Of a stretch of 63,991 bases of DNA, positions 38,323-47,781 are shown piece by piece. Within the stretch, counting starts at the first letter, position 1. Each line of letters begins with the position of its first letter. The position numbers and the translations under genes are program-made. Source of the DNA: Ignavibacteria bacterium (lineage in GTDB: Bacteria > Bacteroidota > Ignavibacteria > Tepidaquicellales > Tepidaquicellaceae); contig JAFGII010000062.1 of assembly GCA_016929695.1 (NCBI GenBank), forward strand, positions 1-63,991, read 5' to 3'. Below the pieces are notes generated by a model. It did not search any database. It had not been told where the DNA came from and saw nothing but the letters and a program-made list of their open reading frames with translations.

Positions 38323-39120
38323 TTATAATTCCGTAATACTTTCACCGCCGTCAACATGAATAACGCATCCTGTCATCCAGTGAGAATCACGTTTATAGTT
38401 ATCGAGTATTAAATTAGCTATATCTTCGGGCGTGGTTAATCGACCGTGCGGATTTCTTCTCAGTGCGTTCTGAATTATTATTTCACTTCCGGGAATTTTT
38501 TTCAGTGCGGGTGTATCTGTAACGCCTGCAAGTATTGCGTTTGCGGCTATGCCTTTTTTTCCGAGTTCGAATGCGAGCTGTCTTATATGTGATTCGAGGC
38601 AGGATTTGGCTGCTGAAACGGCACCGTAATAATTTATTACCTTGGAACTTCCGGAGGAGGTCATTGCAAAAATTTTCCCTCCCGATATCATTAATTTGCG
38701 GGAGATTATATCCTGAGACCAGTACACAAGCGAATTAGCCATTACATCAATTGTCATTTCAAGTTGTTTCTGATTGATTGCTTTAGAAGTATCTTCTTCA
38801 ATGAAATTTTTTAATGTACCGAAAGCGAGTGAATGGACAAGAACTTTTACAGTCGAATTTTTCTTATCCTTAAAAATATTTTCAATACTGTCAAGAATTT
38901 CCTTTCTTTTATGGGGGTCAGCGGCATTTGCGTTAAAAAAATGTACATCGGAACCGGTATCTTTCAGTATTCTTATATGTGCTTCTACATCAGGCATCGT
39001 TGTCGCTCTGTCAAGGTGAATCCCGATTATGTTTACTCCGTCTTTTGCTAAAGCAAGCGATATTGCTTTCCCGAATCCGCTTGATGCACCGAGTATTAAT
39101 GCATATAAATTGTTTGACAT
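38323..39120 (-). CDS. Enoyl-ACP reductase-like SDR (FabI/FabL type)
   Basis: 265 residues. Rossmann start LILGASSGFGKAISLALAKDG and the active-site pattern Y-x6-K in YYGAVSAAKSCLESHIRQLA: the long spacing typical of enoyl reductases rather than Y-x3-K classical SDRs. Ends with MTGCVIHVDGGESI. Placed next to accB and accC, it probably reduces the enoyl-ACP intermediate in fatty-acid elongation. FabL or another SDR cannot be excluded. Confidence 0.8.
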   Translation of the reverse strand: MSNNLYALILGASSGFGKAISLALAKDGVNIIGIHLDRATTMPDVEAHIRILKDTGSDVHFFNANAADPHKRKEILDSIENIFKDKKNSTVKVLVHSLAFGTLKNFIEEDTSKAINQKQLEMTIDVMANSLVYWSQDIISRKLMISGGKIFAMTSSGSSKVINYYGAVSAAKSCLESHIRQLAFELGKKGIAANAILAGVTDTPALKKIPGSEIIIQNALRRNPHGRLTTPEDIANLILDNYKRDSHWMTGCVIHVDGGESITEL

Positions 39121-39125
39121 TTTAA

Positions 39126-39626
39126 TTATTTACTTTTTAATGCTATTAAAGTCGTTATTAAACTCAGAACGAAAAGAAAAACAATTATGAGAATGAAAGA
39201 AGATGATGTCCAGAATGAAGCCAGCAGGCCCCATATAATAAAAATCCAGATTACCGATACTACAAAAAACGAACTCCAGCTTAACATCATTGCCTGCCTT
39301 GAACTTCTTGTCTTATGAAATGTTCTGAACAGGGACAGTACAAATATATAAAAGAATAATGCCATTCCGCCTGCGGTTAACACAATATATATAAACAGTT
39401 TTGTATTCGTCAGGATTTTACCTGTTTCCGGAATCGTTAAGGAAGTGTCAATTTCGGTTTGTTGTAAATCACCGGGAAGCGTATCAGTCTGAACATCTTT
39501 TACGGTATCAATCATCACCGGGTTTTGAATAACCTGATTATTAACTTCAGTTGTATCGGCATACAGAAGGTTAACGCCGGTTAATGCCGAAAAAATAATT
39601 GCAGTAATTAAAATTTTTATTTTCAT
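39126..39626 (-). CDS. Small membrane protein between accC and the SDR
   Basis: 166 residues. Signal-like N-terminus (MKIKILITAIIFSALTGVNLL), a polar stretch of about 50 residues, then three transmembrane helices (LFIYIVLTAGGMALFFYIFVL, MLSWSSFFVVSVIWIFIIWG, SSFILIIVFLFVLSLITTLI) ending in KSK. No family recognised. Close spacing (5 and 7 bases) to its neighbours suggests it is part of the same operon. Confidence 0.7.
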   Translation of the reverse strand: MKIKILITAIIFSALTGVNLLYADTTEVNNQVIQNPVMIDTVKDVQTDTLPGDLQQTEIDTSLTIPETGKILTNTKLFIYIVLTAGGMALFFYIFVLSLFRTFHKTRSSRQAMMLSWSSFFVVSVIWIFIIWGLLASFWTSSSFILIIVFLFVLSLITTLIALKSK

Positions 39627-39633
39627 ATAATTG

Positions 39634-40977
39634 TTAGACTTCTATTTCCTTTCTGTTTTCAATAAAATTAGTATCATAATTGTTTTTAACAAAGCTCTTG
39701 TTACTCATAATTTCCTGAAATAACGGAATTGTAGTGGAAATTCCTTCTATTATAAATTCTTCTAAAGCTCTTGACATTCTTTTTATTGCTTCATTCCTTG
39801 AATCGGCTTTTACAATCAATTTGCCGAGCAAAGAATCGTAATCAGAAGGGACTTTGTATCCCGCATAGCAGTGTGTATCAAGTCTGACGCCGTATCCGCC
39901 GGGTGAGTGAAATGCGGTTATCATGCCGCCTGAAGGCTTGAAATTGTTGTATGTATCTTCAGCATTAATCCTGCATTCGATTGAATATCCTTCAAATTTA
40001 ATTTTCTTTCTGCTTATTTTTTGTCCCTGCGCTATTCTGATTTGTTCTTTAATGAAATCAATGTTTGTAACTTCTTCCGTTATGGGATGTTCAACCTGAA
40101 GTCTTGTATTCATCTCCATAAAATAATAATTTTGTTTATCGTCAACAATAAACTCTACTGTACCTGCATTAATATAGCCGAATGAACCTGCAACTTTCAA
40201 TGCCTCTTCCTGAATTTTCAATCTGGTATCTCCGGTTATGAACGGAGACGGTGTTTCTTCAATTAATTTTTGATGCCGCCTTTGAATTGTACAATCCCTC
40301 TCACCGATATGAATCAGGTTTCCGTGAGTATCACCTAAAACCTGTATTTCTATATGCCTTGGCTTTTCTACTAATTTTTCTATATAAATTTCATCGTTTC
40401 CGAAAGAACTTTTTGCTTCGTACTTTGTCATATTTAAAGCACTTTCTAAGTGAGATGGTTCTGTTACAGTTCTCATTCCTTTTCCGCCTCCGCCTGCTGA
40501 TGCTTTTAATATAACCGGATAACCGATTTTTTCCGCGATTTCTTTTGCTTCATAATGATTTTCCACCGGATTTTCGCTTCCTTCTATTACGGGAACGCCG
40601 ATTTTTTTCATATTATTTTTTGCGGATAGTTTATCACCCATATATCTTATCATTTCGGGAGTCGGACCGATAAAAATTAATTTCGAATCAATACATATTT
40701 CTGCAAATTCAGCATTTTCTGCAAGAAAACCGTATCCCGGATGTATTGCATCTGAATTCGTTATCTCTGCTGCAGCTATAATTCTCGGTACGTTTAAATA
40801 GCTTTGCGTTGCGGATGCAGGTCCGATACATACCGCTTCATCTGCAAATCTGACATGAAGGGAATTTTTGTCCGCTTCGGAATATATAGCTACTGTCTTT
40901 ATTTCCAGTTCCTTGCATGTCCTGATAATCCGAAGTGCAATTTCACCTCTGTTTGCTATCAGTATTTTTTTTATCAT
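39634..40977 (-). CDS. accC: Acetyl-CoA carboxylase biotin carboxylase
   Basis: 447 residues. ATP-grasp enzyme that carboxylates biotin on AccB. Signatures: [18 protein letters not shown] at the N-terminus, [12 protein letters not shown] (ATP loop), and [16 protein letters not shown] (active-site region). Length and order with accB are typical. accB lies 70 bases upstream on the same strand. Confidence 0.97.
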   Translation of the reverse strand: MIKKILIANRGEIALRIIRTCKELEIKTVAIYSEADKNSLHVRFADEAVCIGPASATQSYLNVPRIIAAAEITNSDAIHPGYGFLAENAEFAEICIDSKLIFIGPTPEMIRYMGDKLSAKNNMKKIGVPVIEGSENPVENHYEAKEIAEKIGYPVILKASAGGGGKGMRTVTEPSHLESALNMTKYEAKSSFGNDEIYIEKLVEKPRHIEIQVLGDTHGNLIHIGERDCTIQRRHQKLIEETPSPFITGDTRLKIQEEALKVAGSFGYINAGTVEFIVDDKQNYYFMEMNTRLQVEHPITEEVTNIDFIKEQIRIAQGQKISRKKIKFEGYSIECRINAEDTYNNFKPSGGMITAFHSPGGYGVRLDTHCYAGYKVPSDYDSLLGKLIVKADSRNEAIKRMSRALEEFIIEGISTTIPLFQEIMSNKSFVKNNYDTNFIENRKEIEV

Positions 40978-41047
40978 AATATTTATGACTTAATAAAACA
41001 AATCCGCAGGATTCGGCTTTCATTCTGCGGATTACAAACCTGTATAT

Positions 41048-41527
41048 TTAAATTTTTTCGACTAAAAACAGCGGCTGGTCATATTCAACTGCCTGTCCGT
41101 TTTCCACGAGAATCTTTACGATTTTGCCGGAAACTTCGGATTCAATTTCATTCATAAGTTTCATTGCTTCAATAATACAAATAACCATTCCTTCTTTTAT
41201 TGATGAACCTATATTTACATACGGGTCTGACTCCGGTGAAGGTGCCTTGTAAAATGTACCTACCATCGGGGATTTTATTTCAATTAAATTTTCAGATTTC
41301 AATTCTTCTTCTTTCGGTTTTTCTTCTTGAACGTGTCCTTTATTATCTGCAGGAGCATTTACCTGCGGCATCATCTGAAACGGAAGTTGTTTAATTGGTG
41401 AAGTCATTTTAGGTCTCGGTTTCGATAACCTTATTTTTATTCCTTCTTCTTCAAGTTCCAGGTCTGCCAGACTGCTTTCATCAAGCATCTTTATTAATTT
41501 CTTAATGTAACTTAAGTCTGTTTTCAT
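41048..41527 (-). CDS. accB: Biotin carboxyl carrier protein of acetyl-CoA carboxylase
   Basis: 159 residues. N-terminal Asp/Glu-rich segment ([25 protein letters not shown]-like), a Pro/Ala linker, then the biotinyl domain with biotin Lys in [12 protein letters not shown] and the thumb-like stretch [16 protein letters not shown]. Lies between efp and accC, the efp-accB-accC order found in many bacteria. Confidence 0.96.
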   Translation of the reverse strand: MKTDLSYIKKLIKMLDESSLADLELEEEGIKIRLSKPRPKMTSPIKQLPFQMMPQVNAPADNKGHVQEEKPKEEELKSENLIEIKSPMVGTFYKAPSPESDPYVNIGSSIKEGMVICIIEAMKLMNEIESEVSGKIVKILVENGQAVEYDQPLFLVEKI

Positions 41528-41557
41528 TTTTATTTGGTTTGTTATTAAATTCTTATT

Positions 41558-42121
41558 TTATTTTTTTACTCTTTCAAGATATTCGGATGTGCGCGTATCG
41601 ACTTTAATTATATCCCCTTCATTTATAAATAATGGGGCATTAATTAGCGCTCCTGTTTCCACTGTAACCTGTTTTGTAACGTTTGTGGCTGTATTGCCTT
41701 TCACTCCGGGTGGAGCCGATATAACTTTCAGTTCAACGTGTGGCGGCATATCCATTGATAAAGGATTTCCGTCGTGAAAATTAATCTGTATATTCTGACC
41801 TCCTTTTATAAAATGTCCCTGCTCGCCTACAATTTCTTCGCTAATATGAATCTGGTCATATGTATCATTATCCATAAAATAATAATTATCTCCGTCTTTA
41901 TATAAGAATTGAAAATTTTTCTGCTCGAGTCTTTCAATCTCAACCGTTTCACCTGAACGGAAGCGGTTTTCTATCATTTTGCCGTTGATTAAATTTCTCA
42001 TTTTTACCTGATAAAAAGCCCTTAAATTACCCGGAGTTCTGTGTTCTACGGAAACAACGGTGTGTAATTCGCCGTTGAACTTTATTATCGTTCCTACCCT
42101 TAAGTCTGATGTTGTAGCCAT
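41558..42121 (-). CDS. efp: Translation elongation factor P
   Basis: 187 residues, three beta-barrel domains. The loop that reaches the peptidyl-transferase centre reads HRTPGNLRAF, so the residue equivalent to E. coli Lys34 (after PG) is Asn32, with Arg at 34. C-terminal TRTSEYLERV is typical. EF-P relieves stalling at polyproline; the window itself encodes polyproline proteins such as the 1165-residue secreted one. Divergent from gap. Confidence 0.95.
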   Translation of the reverse strand: MATTSDLRVGTIIKFNGELHTVVSVEHRTPGNLRAFYQVKMRNLINGKMIENRFRSGETVEIERLEQKNFQFLYKDGDNYYFMDNDTYDQIHISEEIVGEQGHFIKGGQNIQINFHDGNPLSMDMPPHVELKVISAPPGVKGNTATNVTKQVTVETGALINAPLFINEGDIIKVDTRTSEYLERVKK

Positions 42122-42301
42122 TATTTATATCCTGTTAATATATCTGAATATTTGTAAAAACATAAAAATAATTAAATAACAAATGAAAATCAATTAATGA
42201 TTTAAATTTGATGAAAATAAATTGATTTTAGCTTCAAATTTGATTAATTTTTAACAATTTTAACAAAAATTTCATAAATTTTAATAAAATCGGAGGTAAA
42301 A

Positions 42302-43291
42302 ATGGCTTACAAGATAGGAATTAACGGATTCGGAAGAATTGGAAGACTTGTGTTCAGAAGAATGATACAGGAAGGTGGTTTTGATGTAATCTCTATTAAT
42401 GATTTGGCAGATTCAAAAACTCTATCGCATCTTTTAAAATACGATTCAATACACGGAAAAATTCCTGGTGAGGTGGAAGCTATAGAAAACGGTGTAAAAG
42501 TTAACGGTAAAGAGATTAAAATGACAAAGGAGAAAGACCCGACACAATTAGGCTGGGACAAAATCGGTGTGGATATTGTAATTGAGTCAACGGGAGTTTT
42601 TTCTACGAGAGAAAAACTTGAAATGCATTTAAAAGCCGGCGCCAAGAAAGTAATTCTGACGGCACCTCCAAAGGATGATATTGATGCTATCGTAGTTATC
42701 GGTGTAAATGACGAAGTCCTGAAACCTGAACATAAATTAATTTCCAATGCTTCCTGTACTACAAACTGTCTCGCGCCTTTAGTGAAAGTTCTCGATGACG
42801 CTTTCGGGATTGAGAAAGGATTTATGACAACAGTTCATTCATATACAAATGACCAGGTAATGCTTGACCAACCGCATAAGGATTTAAGAAGAGCGAGAGC
42901 CGGAGCCGTTAACATAATACCTACAACTACAGGCGCTGCAAAAGCCGTTGGGAAAGTCCTGCCGCATTTGAAAGGGAAACTTGACGGTTTTTCGTTAAGA
43001 GTTCCGACACCTGACGCTTCGATAACAGATTTCGTCTGTGTCCTGAAAAATGAAGTTACGAAAGATGATGTTAATGCAGCAATGAAAAAAGCATCGGAAA
43101 CAAATTTAAAAGGTATTCTCCAGTATTCAGATGAACCGCTTGTATCAACAGATATTATCGGAAATTCTTATTCATCAATTTTTGATGCACCATCAACTAT
43201 GGCAATGGGAAATTTAATCAAAGTTATAGGATGGTATGATAATGAATGGGGTTACAGCTGCAGAGTAGTTGACCTTATTAAGAAAGTTTAA
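42302..43291 (+). CDS. gap: Glyceraldehyde-3-phosphate dehydrogenase
   Basis: 329 residues. Rossmann N-terminus [17 protein letters not shown], catalytic Cys in [12 protein letters not shown], and the C-terminal [15 protein letters not shown]. Glycolysis/gluconeogenesis enzyme. AATCGGAGG precedes ATG 42302. Divergent from efp, followed by a strong terminator, so monocistronic. Confidence 0.98.
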   Translation: MAYKIGINGFGRIGRLVFRRMIQEGGFDVISINDLADSKTLSHLLKYDSIHGKIPGEVEAIENGVKVNGKEIKMTKEKDPTQLGWDKIGVDIVIESTGVFSTREKLEMHLKAGAKKVILTAPPKDDIDAIVVIGVNDEVLKPEHKLISNASCTTNCLAPLVKVLDDAFGIEKGFMTTVHSYTNDQVMLDQPHKDLRRARAGAVNIIPTTTGAAKAVGKVLPHLKGKLDGFSLRVPTPDASITDFVCVLKNEVTKDDVNAAMKKASETNLKGILQYSDEPLVSTDIIGNSYSSIFDAPSTMAMGNLIKVIGWYDNEWGYSCRVVDLIKKV

Positions 43292-43298
43292 ATAAAAA

Positions 43299-43324
43299 GC
43301 CGGGTTTTCTAACCCGGCATTTTT
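43299..43324 (+). terminator. Intrinsic terminator after gap
   Basis: GCCGGGTT (43299-43306), TTCT loop, AACCCGGC (43311-43318), followed by ATTTTT. Preceding A run can extend the stem, so it may work in both directions. Confidence 0.92.
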
Positions 43325-43363
43325 CATTAATCATTTCTCATATTAAAATTTAATAATAAATTT

Positions 43364-44965
43364 ATGCAAAAATTATTATTATTAGGTGATGAAGCAATTG
43401 CACAGGGTGCACTTGATGCCGGAATATCGGGAATTTATGCATATCCCGGAACACCTTCGACTGAAATCACGGAATTTGTGCAGAAGTCAAAACAGGCAAG
43501 GGAAACCGGTGTAAGAAGTAACTGGTCTGCGAACGAAAAGACAGCAATGGAAGCGGCACTTGGTATGTCTTATGCAGGTAAAAGAGCAATGGTATGTATG
43601 AAACACGTCGGATTAAATGTTGCAGCAGACCCATTTGTAAATTCTGCTATCACGGGGGCAAACGGCGGATTAATTGTTGTTGCTGCAGATGACCCGTCAA
43701 TGCATTCATCACAAAATGAACAGGATTCGAGATTTTTTGGGAAATTTGCTTTAATACCTATACTCGAACCTTCTAATCAGCAGGAAGCATACGATATGGT
43801 TCACTACGGTTTTGATTTTTCCGAAAAGTATAAAATTCCGGTATTATTAAGAATTACAACAAGGCTGGCGCATTCAAGGGCAGGTGTTACTAGAAAAGAA
43901 GTGAAAAAGCAGAATAAAAATAAACTTCCCGAGAATTTAAGGCAATTTGTACTTCTTCCTGCTATAGCAAGAAAGCAATATAAAGTTTTACTTAAAAATC
44001 AGGATAATTTTGAAAATGAATCTGAAATATCAGGATATAATCGGTATTTTGAAGGAATTAATAAAAATCTGGGCATCATTGCGAGCGGTATAGCATTTAA
44101 TTATCTTTATGAAAATTATCCCGATAGAAAAATTCCTTTTCCCGTTTTGAAGATTTCACAATATCCGCTGCCGAAAGTAATGATTGAAAAAATTTATAAC
44201 GAGTGCGATGAAATATTGGTTCTCGAAGACGGTTATCCTGTTATCGAAGAAGCAATGAAAGGTGTATTATCGAAAGGTAAGAAAATTCAAGGAAGGCTCG
44301 ACGGAACAGTGCCGCGGGATGGTGAATTAAATCCGGTAATCGTAGGTAATGCACTCGGAATTAAGTCGGAAGATGGGAAAGCCCTTCCCTCTATAGTTGT
44401 TCCGAGACCGCCTTCGTTGTGTGCAGGATGTCCGCATATTGATTCGGTTATTGCTCTGAATGAATCGCTCGAAAAATATGCTAAAGGCGGTGTATTCTCA
44501 GATATAGGGTGCTATACTCTTTCTGCTTTACCGCCTTACGAGACTATTAATAGCTGTGTGGATATGGGTGCTTCTATTACGATGGCAAAAGGTGCGGCTG
44601 ACGCAGGTATTTTCCCTGCTGTCGCTGTAATAGGTGACTCAACTTTTACACATTCCGGTATTACGGGTTTGCTTGATGCGGTTAATGATAAATCTCCCGT
44701 TACAGTTATTATTCTTGATAACGGAACAACTGCAATGACAGGCGGGCAAAATTCATCCGCCTCGGGACATCTGGAAGCAATTTGCAAAGGTATCGGTGTA
44801 GAAGAAAGTCATATTAAAGTTATTAACCCGGTTAAATCTCAGAGAGAAGAGAATATTAAAATTATAAAAGATGAACTTGAATACAGAGGAGTATCTGTAA
44901 TAATACCGAGAAGAGAATGTATTGTTACTTTAGGCAAAAAATCAAAAGAGAAAAAAGCAAAATAA
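43364..44965 (+). CDS. iorA: Indolepyruvate ferredoxin oxidoreductase alpha, no ferredoxin domain
   Basis: 533 residues. Oxidative decarboxylation of aryl pyruvates to aryl-acetyl-CoA with ferredoxin. N-terminal POR-type domain (YPGTPSTEITEF, WSANEKTAMEAALGMSYAG), a TPP-binding half with CAGCPHIDSV, GDSTFTHSGITGL and DNGTTAMTGGQNSSA. The usual C-terminal 2[4Fe-4S] ferredoxin domain (CxxCxxC) after PRRECIV is absent: the protein ends with a Lys tail. iorB follows after 8 bases. Confidence 0.92.
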   Translation: MQKLLLLGDEAIAQGALDAGISGIYAYPGTPSTEITEFVQKSKQARETGVRSNWSANEKTAMEAALGMSYAGKRAMVCMKHVGLNVAADPFVNSAITGANGGLIVVAADDPSMHSSQNEQDSRFFGKFALIPILEPSNQQEAYDMVHYGFDFSEKYKIPVLLRITTRLAHSRAGVTRKEVKKQNKNKLPENLRQFVLLPAIARKQYKVLLKNQDNFENESEISGYNRYFEGINKNLGIIASGIAFNYLYENYPDRKIPFPVLKISQYPLPKVMIEKIYNECDEILVLEDGYPVIEEAMKGVLSKGKKIQGRLDGTVPRDGELNPVIVGNALGIKSEDGKALPSIVVPRPPSLCAGCPHIDSVIALNESLEKYAKGGVFSDIGCYTLSALPPYETINSCVDMGASITMAKGAADAGIFPAVAVIGDSTFTHSGITGLLDAVNDKSPVTVIILDNGTTAMTGGQNSSASGHLEAICKGIGVEESHIKVINPVKSQREENIKIIKDELEYRGVSVIIPRRECIVTLGKKSKEKKAK

Positions 44966-44973
44966 TAAAACAA

Positions 44974-45558
44974 ATGAAAAAAGATATTATATTAGCCGGA
45001 GTAGGAGGTCAGGGGATATTATCAATAGCAGCATCAATAGGACTTGCCGCTGTCGAAGAAGGTCTATTTTTAAAACAGGCTGAAGTCCACGGTATGAGCC
45101 AGAGAGGTGGCGATGTGCAGTCTCATCTCAGATTATCAGATAAGGAAATTGCCTCGGACCTGATTCCTTCAGGTAAAGCGGATATGATACTTTCAGTTGA
45201 ACCGATGGAATCTCTGCGCTATCTGCCTTTTCTTTCTGCGAACGGCTGGCTTGTAACAAATACAAAACCTTTTATTAATATTAAGAATTATCCTGATATT
45301 AAAGATATTATGAAAGAAATAGAAAATTTACCTTATAAAATATATCTCGATGCTGATGAACTTGCAATGCAGATAAAATCTCCTAAATCAGCAAATATGG
45401 TTATTCTCGGAGCAGCGTCATCATTGCTCGGTTTGAAATATGAAAGTTTAAAAAATGCAATCAGGAAATTATTTTCTTCAAAAGGAGAGAAAGTGGTGGA
45501 AGCAAATTTTAAAGCTCTCGATACAGGAAGGGAAGCAGCAAAGTTATTTTTGAACTGA
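44974..45558 (+). CDS. iorB: Indolepyruvate ferredoxin oxidoreductase beta
   Basis: 194 residues from ATG 44974, just after the iorA stop. The longest frame begins 57 bases earlier inside iorA but homology starts at MKKDIILAGVGGQGILSIA, so 44974 is correct. Contains GMSQRGGDVQSHLR, typical of gamma/beta subunits of the POR superfamily. Confidence 0.92.
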   Translation: MKKDIILAGVGGQGILSIAASIGLAAVEEGLFLKQAEVHGMSQRGGDVQSHLRLSDKEIASDLIPSGKADMILSVEPMESLRYLPFLSANGWLVTNTKPFINIKNYPDIKDIMKEIENLPYKIYLDADELAMQIKSPKSANMVILGAASSLLGLKYESLKNAIRKLFSSKGEKVVEANFKALDTGREAAKLFLN

Positions 45559-45616
45559 AAGTTGATACCTAATCCGATGATTAAGTTTGTCGGATGAGAT
45601 AAAATTTTATGATATT

Positions 45617-45647
45617 CCTTCTTAGGCAACTGCTTGAGAAGGTTTTT
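45617..45647 (+). terminator. Intrinsic terminator after iorB
   Basis: CCTTCTTAGGC (45617-45627) pairs with GCTTGAGAAGG (45632-45642) including G-U pairs around an AACT loop, then TTTTT. It lies in the convergent gap between iorAB and the minus-strand ubiE operon. Confidence 0.8.
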
Positions 45648-45696
45648 AAACAGTCTTAAAATTAATCTGATTAGTTCAAATAATTTTAATAGTCTT

Positions 45697-46389
45697 TCAT
45701 TTCCTTATAACCCCTGTATAAATATATGCAACTCCCAGAAAAAGTTTATGATATTTACAATCCGATATTGATTTTGTATTCTTCATTAATTCAATAAATT
45801 TATTGCCGTAAGGAAATGAAGAGGCTGTATTAACGAGATAATTATAAGCCATCCTGTCATCGGATATGATTTTCCCTAATGGTTTGATGAAAAGAGCCGA
45901 ATAAATCTTGTAAAAAAATCTTATAATTTTGTCTGGCTGTCCCGTTTCAAGTATAATGATTTTACCGTTATTTTTCAGAGTACGTGAAATTTCAGTAAGT
46001 GATTTTACGGGACCATCAAAGTTTCTTACCCCGAATCCTATACTCGCAATATCGAAATAATTATCGGGAAAACTTAATGATGAAACATCCTGCTCGTAAT
46101 ATTCGACCGGTAGATTTAAGTTTTTCGATTTTGCAGATAAAATTTTCAGCATTTCGGGACTGAAGTCAACTGCTATGACTTTCCCTTCATCTCCCACAAT
46201 TTTTTTATATTCAAAAGCGAAATCACCTGTCCCTGCGGCACAATCAAGAATGAAATTGCCCTTTTCCGGATTGGAAAGGGCAACTGCTTTTTTTCGCCAT
46301 TTTTTATGCAAACCAATAGTAATAAGAGAATTCATCAAATCGTATTTCTGCGAGATTGCAGAAAACATATTCCTGACGGATTCACTCAT
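45697..46389 (-). CDS. ubiE: Demethylmenaquinone methyltransferase UbiE/MenG
   Basis: 230 residues. SAM-binding motif LDCAAGTGDFAFEY, then AVDFSPEMLKI and the C-terminal LFLGVAYIYTGVIRK. The N-terminal SVRNMFSAISQKYDLMNSLITIG is diagnostic. Catalyses the last step of menaquinone (or ubiquinone) synthesis. Likely menaquinone in this lineage. Confidence 0.93.
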   Translation of the reverse strand: MSESVRNMFSAISQKYDLMNSLITIGLHKKWRKKAVALSNPEKGNFILDCAAGTGDFAFEYKKIVGDEGKVIAVDFSPEMLKILSAKSKNLNLPVEYYEQDVSSLSFPDNYFDIASIGFGVRNFDGPVKSLTEISRTLKNNGKIIILETGQPDKIIRFFYKIYSALFIKPLGKIISDDRMAYNYLVNTASSFPYGNKFIELMKNTKSISDCKYHKLFLGVAYIYTGVIRK

Positions 46390-46394
46390 TTTAG

Positions 46395-47765
46395 TTAATT
46401 AAGCGAAATGATGTCATTGTAAATAACAAAAAGCATAAATGCCAGTAAAATAATAAAACCTGCGTATTGCAGAGAAATCTGAACTTTATAAGGTATCGGT
46501 TTTCTGAAAATTGCTTCAAGCAGAAGCATGACAAAATGTCCTCCGTCGAGAGCAGGGAAAGGTAATATATTGATAATAGCCAGTGACATTGAAAGTAAAG
46601 CAACAAAATTTATGAAAGATAAAAATCCGCCTTCCGCAGACTGGGCTGATGCTTTTGCTATTTTTACGGGACCGCCGATTGCTTTTTTAAAGGGAATATC
46701 GCCTTTTATTATTTTTATGATTGATTTCAGGAAAATTTCTCCGCCGAAATAATACATGTCCTTAAAGGTCTTTGGTACGGCAGTGAGGACATTGTAGGTT
46801 AAAATCTTTTCCGGTCCGGTGTATTTCTCGGAAAGCAAAACTCCTATAGCCGAATCAGAGCCCGGAGTAACTGAACTTTCCATTATATTTCCGTCTCTGC
46901 TCCATACCAGTTTTGATTCAGTATTTGAATTAGTCCTTATTAAATCATTTAGCTGTTGTACGGATTTAATTTCTTCATTATTGAAAGAAATAATTATATC
47001 TCCGGATTGTATACCGGTTCCGGATGCAGGTCTGTCGGGCAGCACATCGGCAATTACTGTCTGTATATTGCCGGGTGAAAGACCGAAAGATTTTTCGGTT
47101 AAAGATATTGCTTTGTCTTTAGGGATGAAAATTACAGTGTCTTTACCGTTTCTGTTAATAAGGATTTGCAAAGGTTCGCCGAGATGGTCAATATGAACGC
47201 CTGATATTATTTCATCCCAGGTATTTATCGGTGAATTATTAATACTTTTGATTATATCGTTGCTTTTTATACCGTATTCAAAAGCGAGGGAATTTTTTGC
47301 TACGAATCCTACAGTTGTAGTGTCGTAAGTGGTTTTACCTTTAAATAAAGTAATAAAATAAAAAATAAAAAACGCAAGCAGAATATTCATAATAACACCC
47401 GCTGTAATAACAATCATCCTTTGCCAAATAGGTTTTGCTCTGTATTCCCACGGTTGAGGAGGTTTTTTAATGAATTCTTTATCCATACTTTCGTCAATCA
47501 TACCGGATACTTTTACATATCCTCCTATGGGAAATGCACAGATTCTGTAGTCCGTGTGGTTTCCTAATTCTATTTTATCGTCAAATTTTCCGAAAGTGAA
47601 TCCGTTAACTTTATTATAGCCAAGTAGTCTCGGACCGATACCGAAAGCAAAAACCTCAGCCCTCATTTTGCTCGCGCGTGCCGCAATAAAATGTCCGAAC
47701 TCGTGAATGAATACAAGCACGCCGATTACTATTAAGAAATAAAATATTGTTGTGAGTAATTCCAT
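46395..47765 (-). CDS. rseP: Site-2 membrane protease RseP
   Basis: 456 residues. Zinc ligands HEFGH near the N-terminus (VFIHEFGHFIAARASKM), two PDZ-like regions, and the second motif NILPFPALDGGHFVMLL near the C-terminus. In E. coli RseP cleaves the anti-sigma factor RseA. dxr-rseP adjacency is common in bacteria; here an ECF sigma factor also lies in the same directional cluster. Confidence 0.95.
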   Translation of the reverse strand: MELLTTIFYFLIVIGVLVFIHEFGHFIAARASKMRAEVFAFGIGPRLLGYNKVNGFTFGKFDDKIELGNHTDYRICAFPIGGYVKVSGMIDESMDKEFIKKPPQPWEYRAKPIWQRMIVITAGVIMNILLAFFIFYFITLFKGKTTYDTTTVGFVAKNSLAFEYGIKSNDIIKSINNSPINTWDEIISGVHIDHLGEPLQILINRNGKDTVIFIPKDKAISLTEKSFGLSPGNIQTVIADVLPDRPASGTGIQSGDIIISFNNEEIKSVQQLNDLIRTNSNTESKLVWSRDGNIMESSVTPGSDSAIGVLLSEKYTGPEKILTYNVLTAVPKTFKDMYYFGGEIFLKSIIKIIKGDIPFKKAIGGPVKIAKASAQSAEGGFLSFINFVALLSMSLAIINILPFPALDGGHFVMLLLEAIFRKPIPYKVQISLQYAGFIILLAFMLFVIYNDIISLN

Positions 47766-47781
47766 TTTGTTAATAAATAAT

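Noticed and set aside
42307-42747. 146-residue minus-strand frame
   Set aside because: Antisense to the N-terminal half of gap, with no start context or recognisable family.
44917-44973. Upstream start for iorB inside iorA
   Set aside because: The extra 19 residues are basic and non-homologous, and the sense frame there is the iorA tail.
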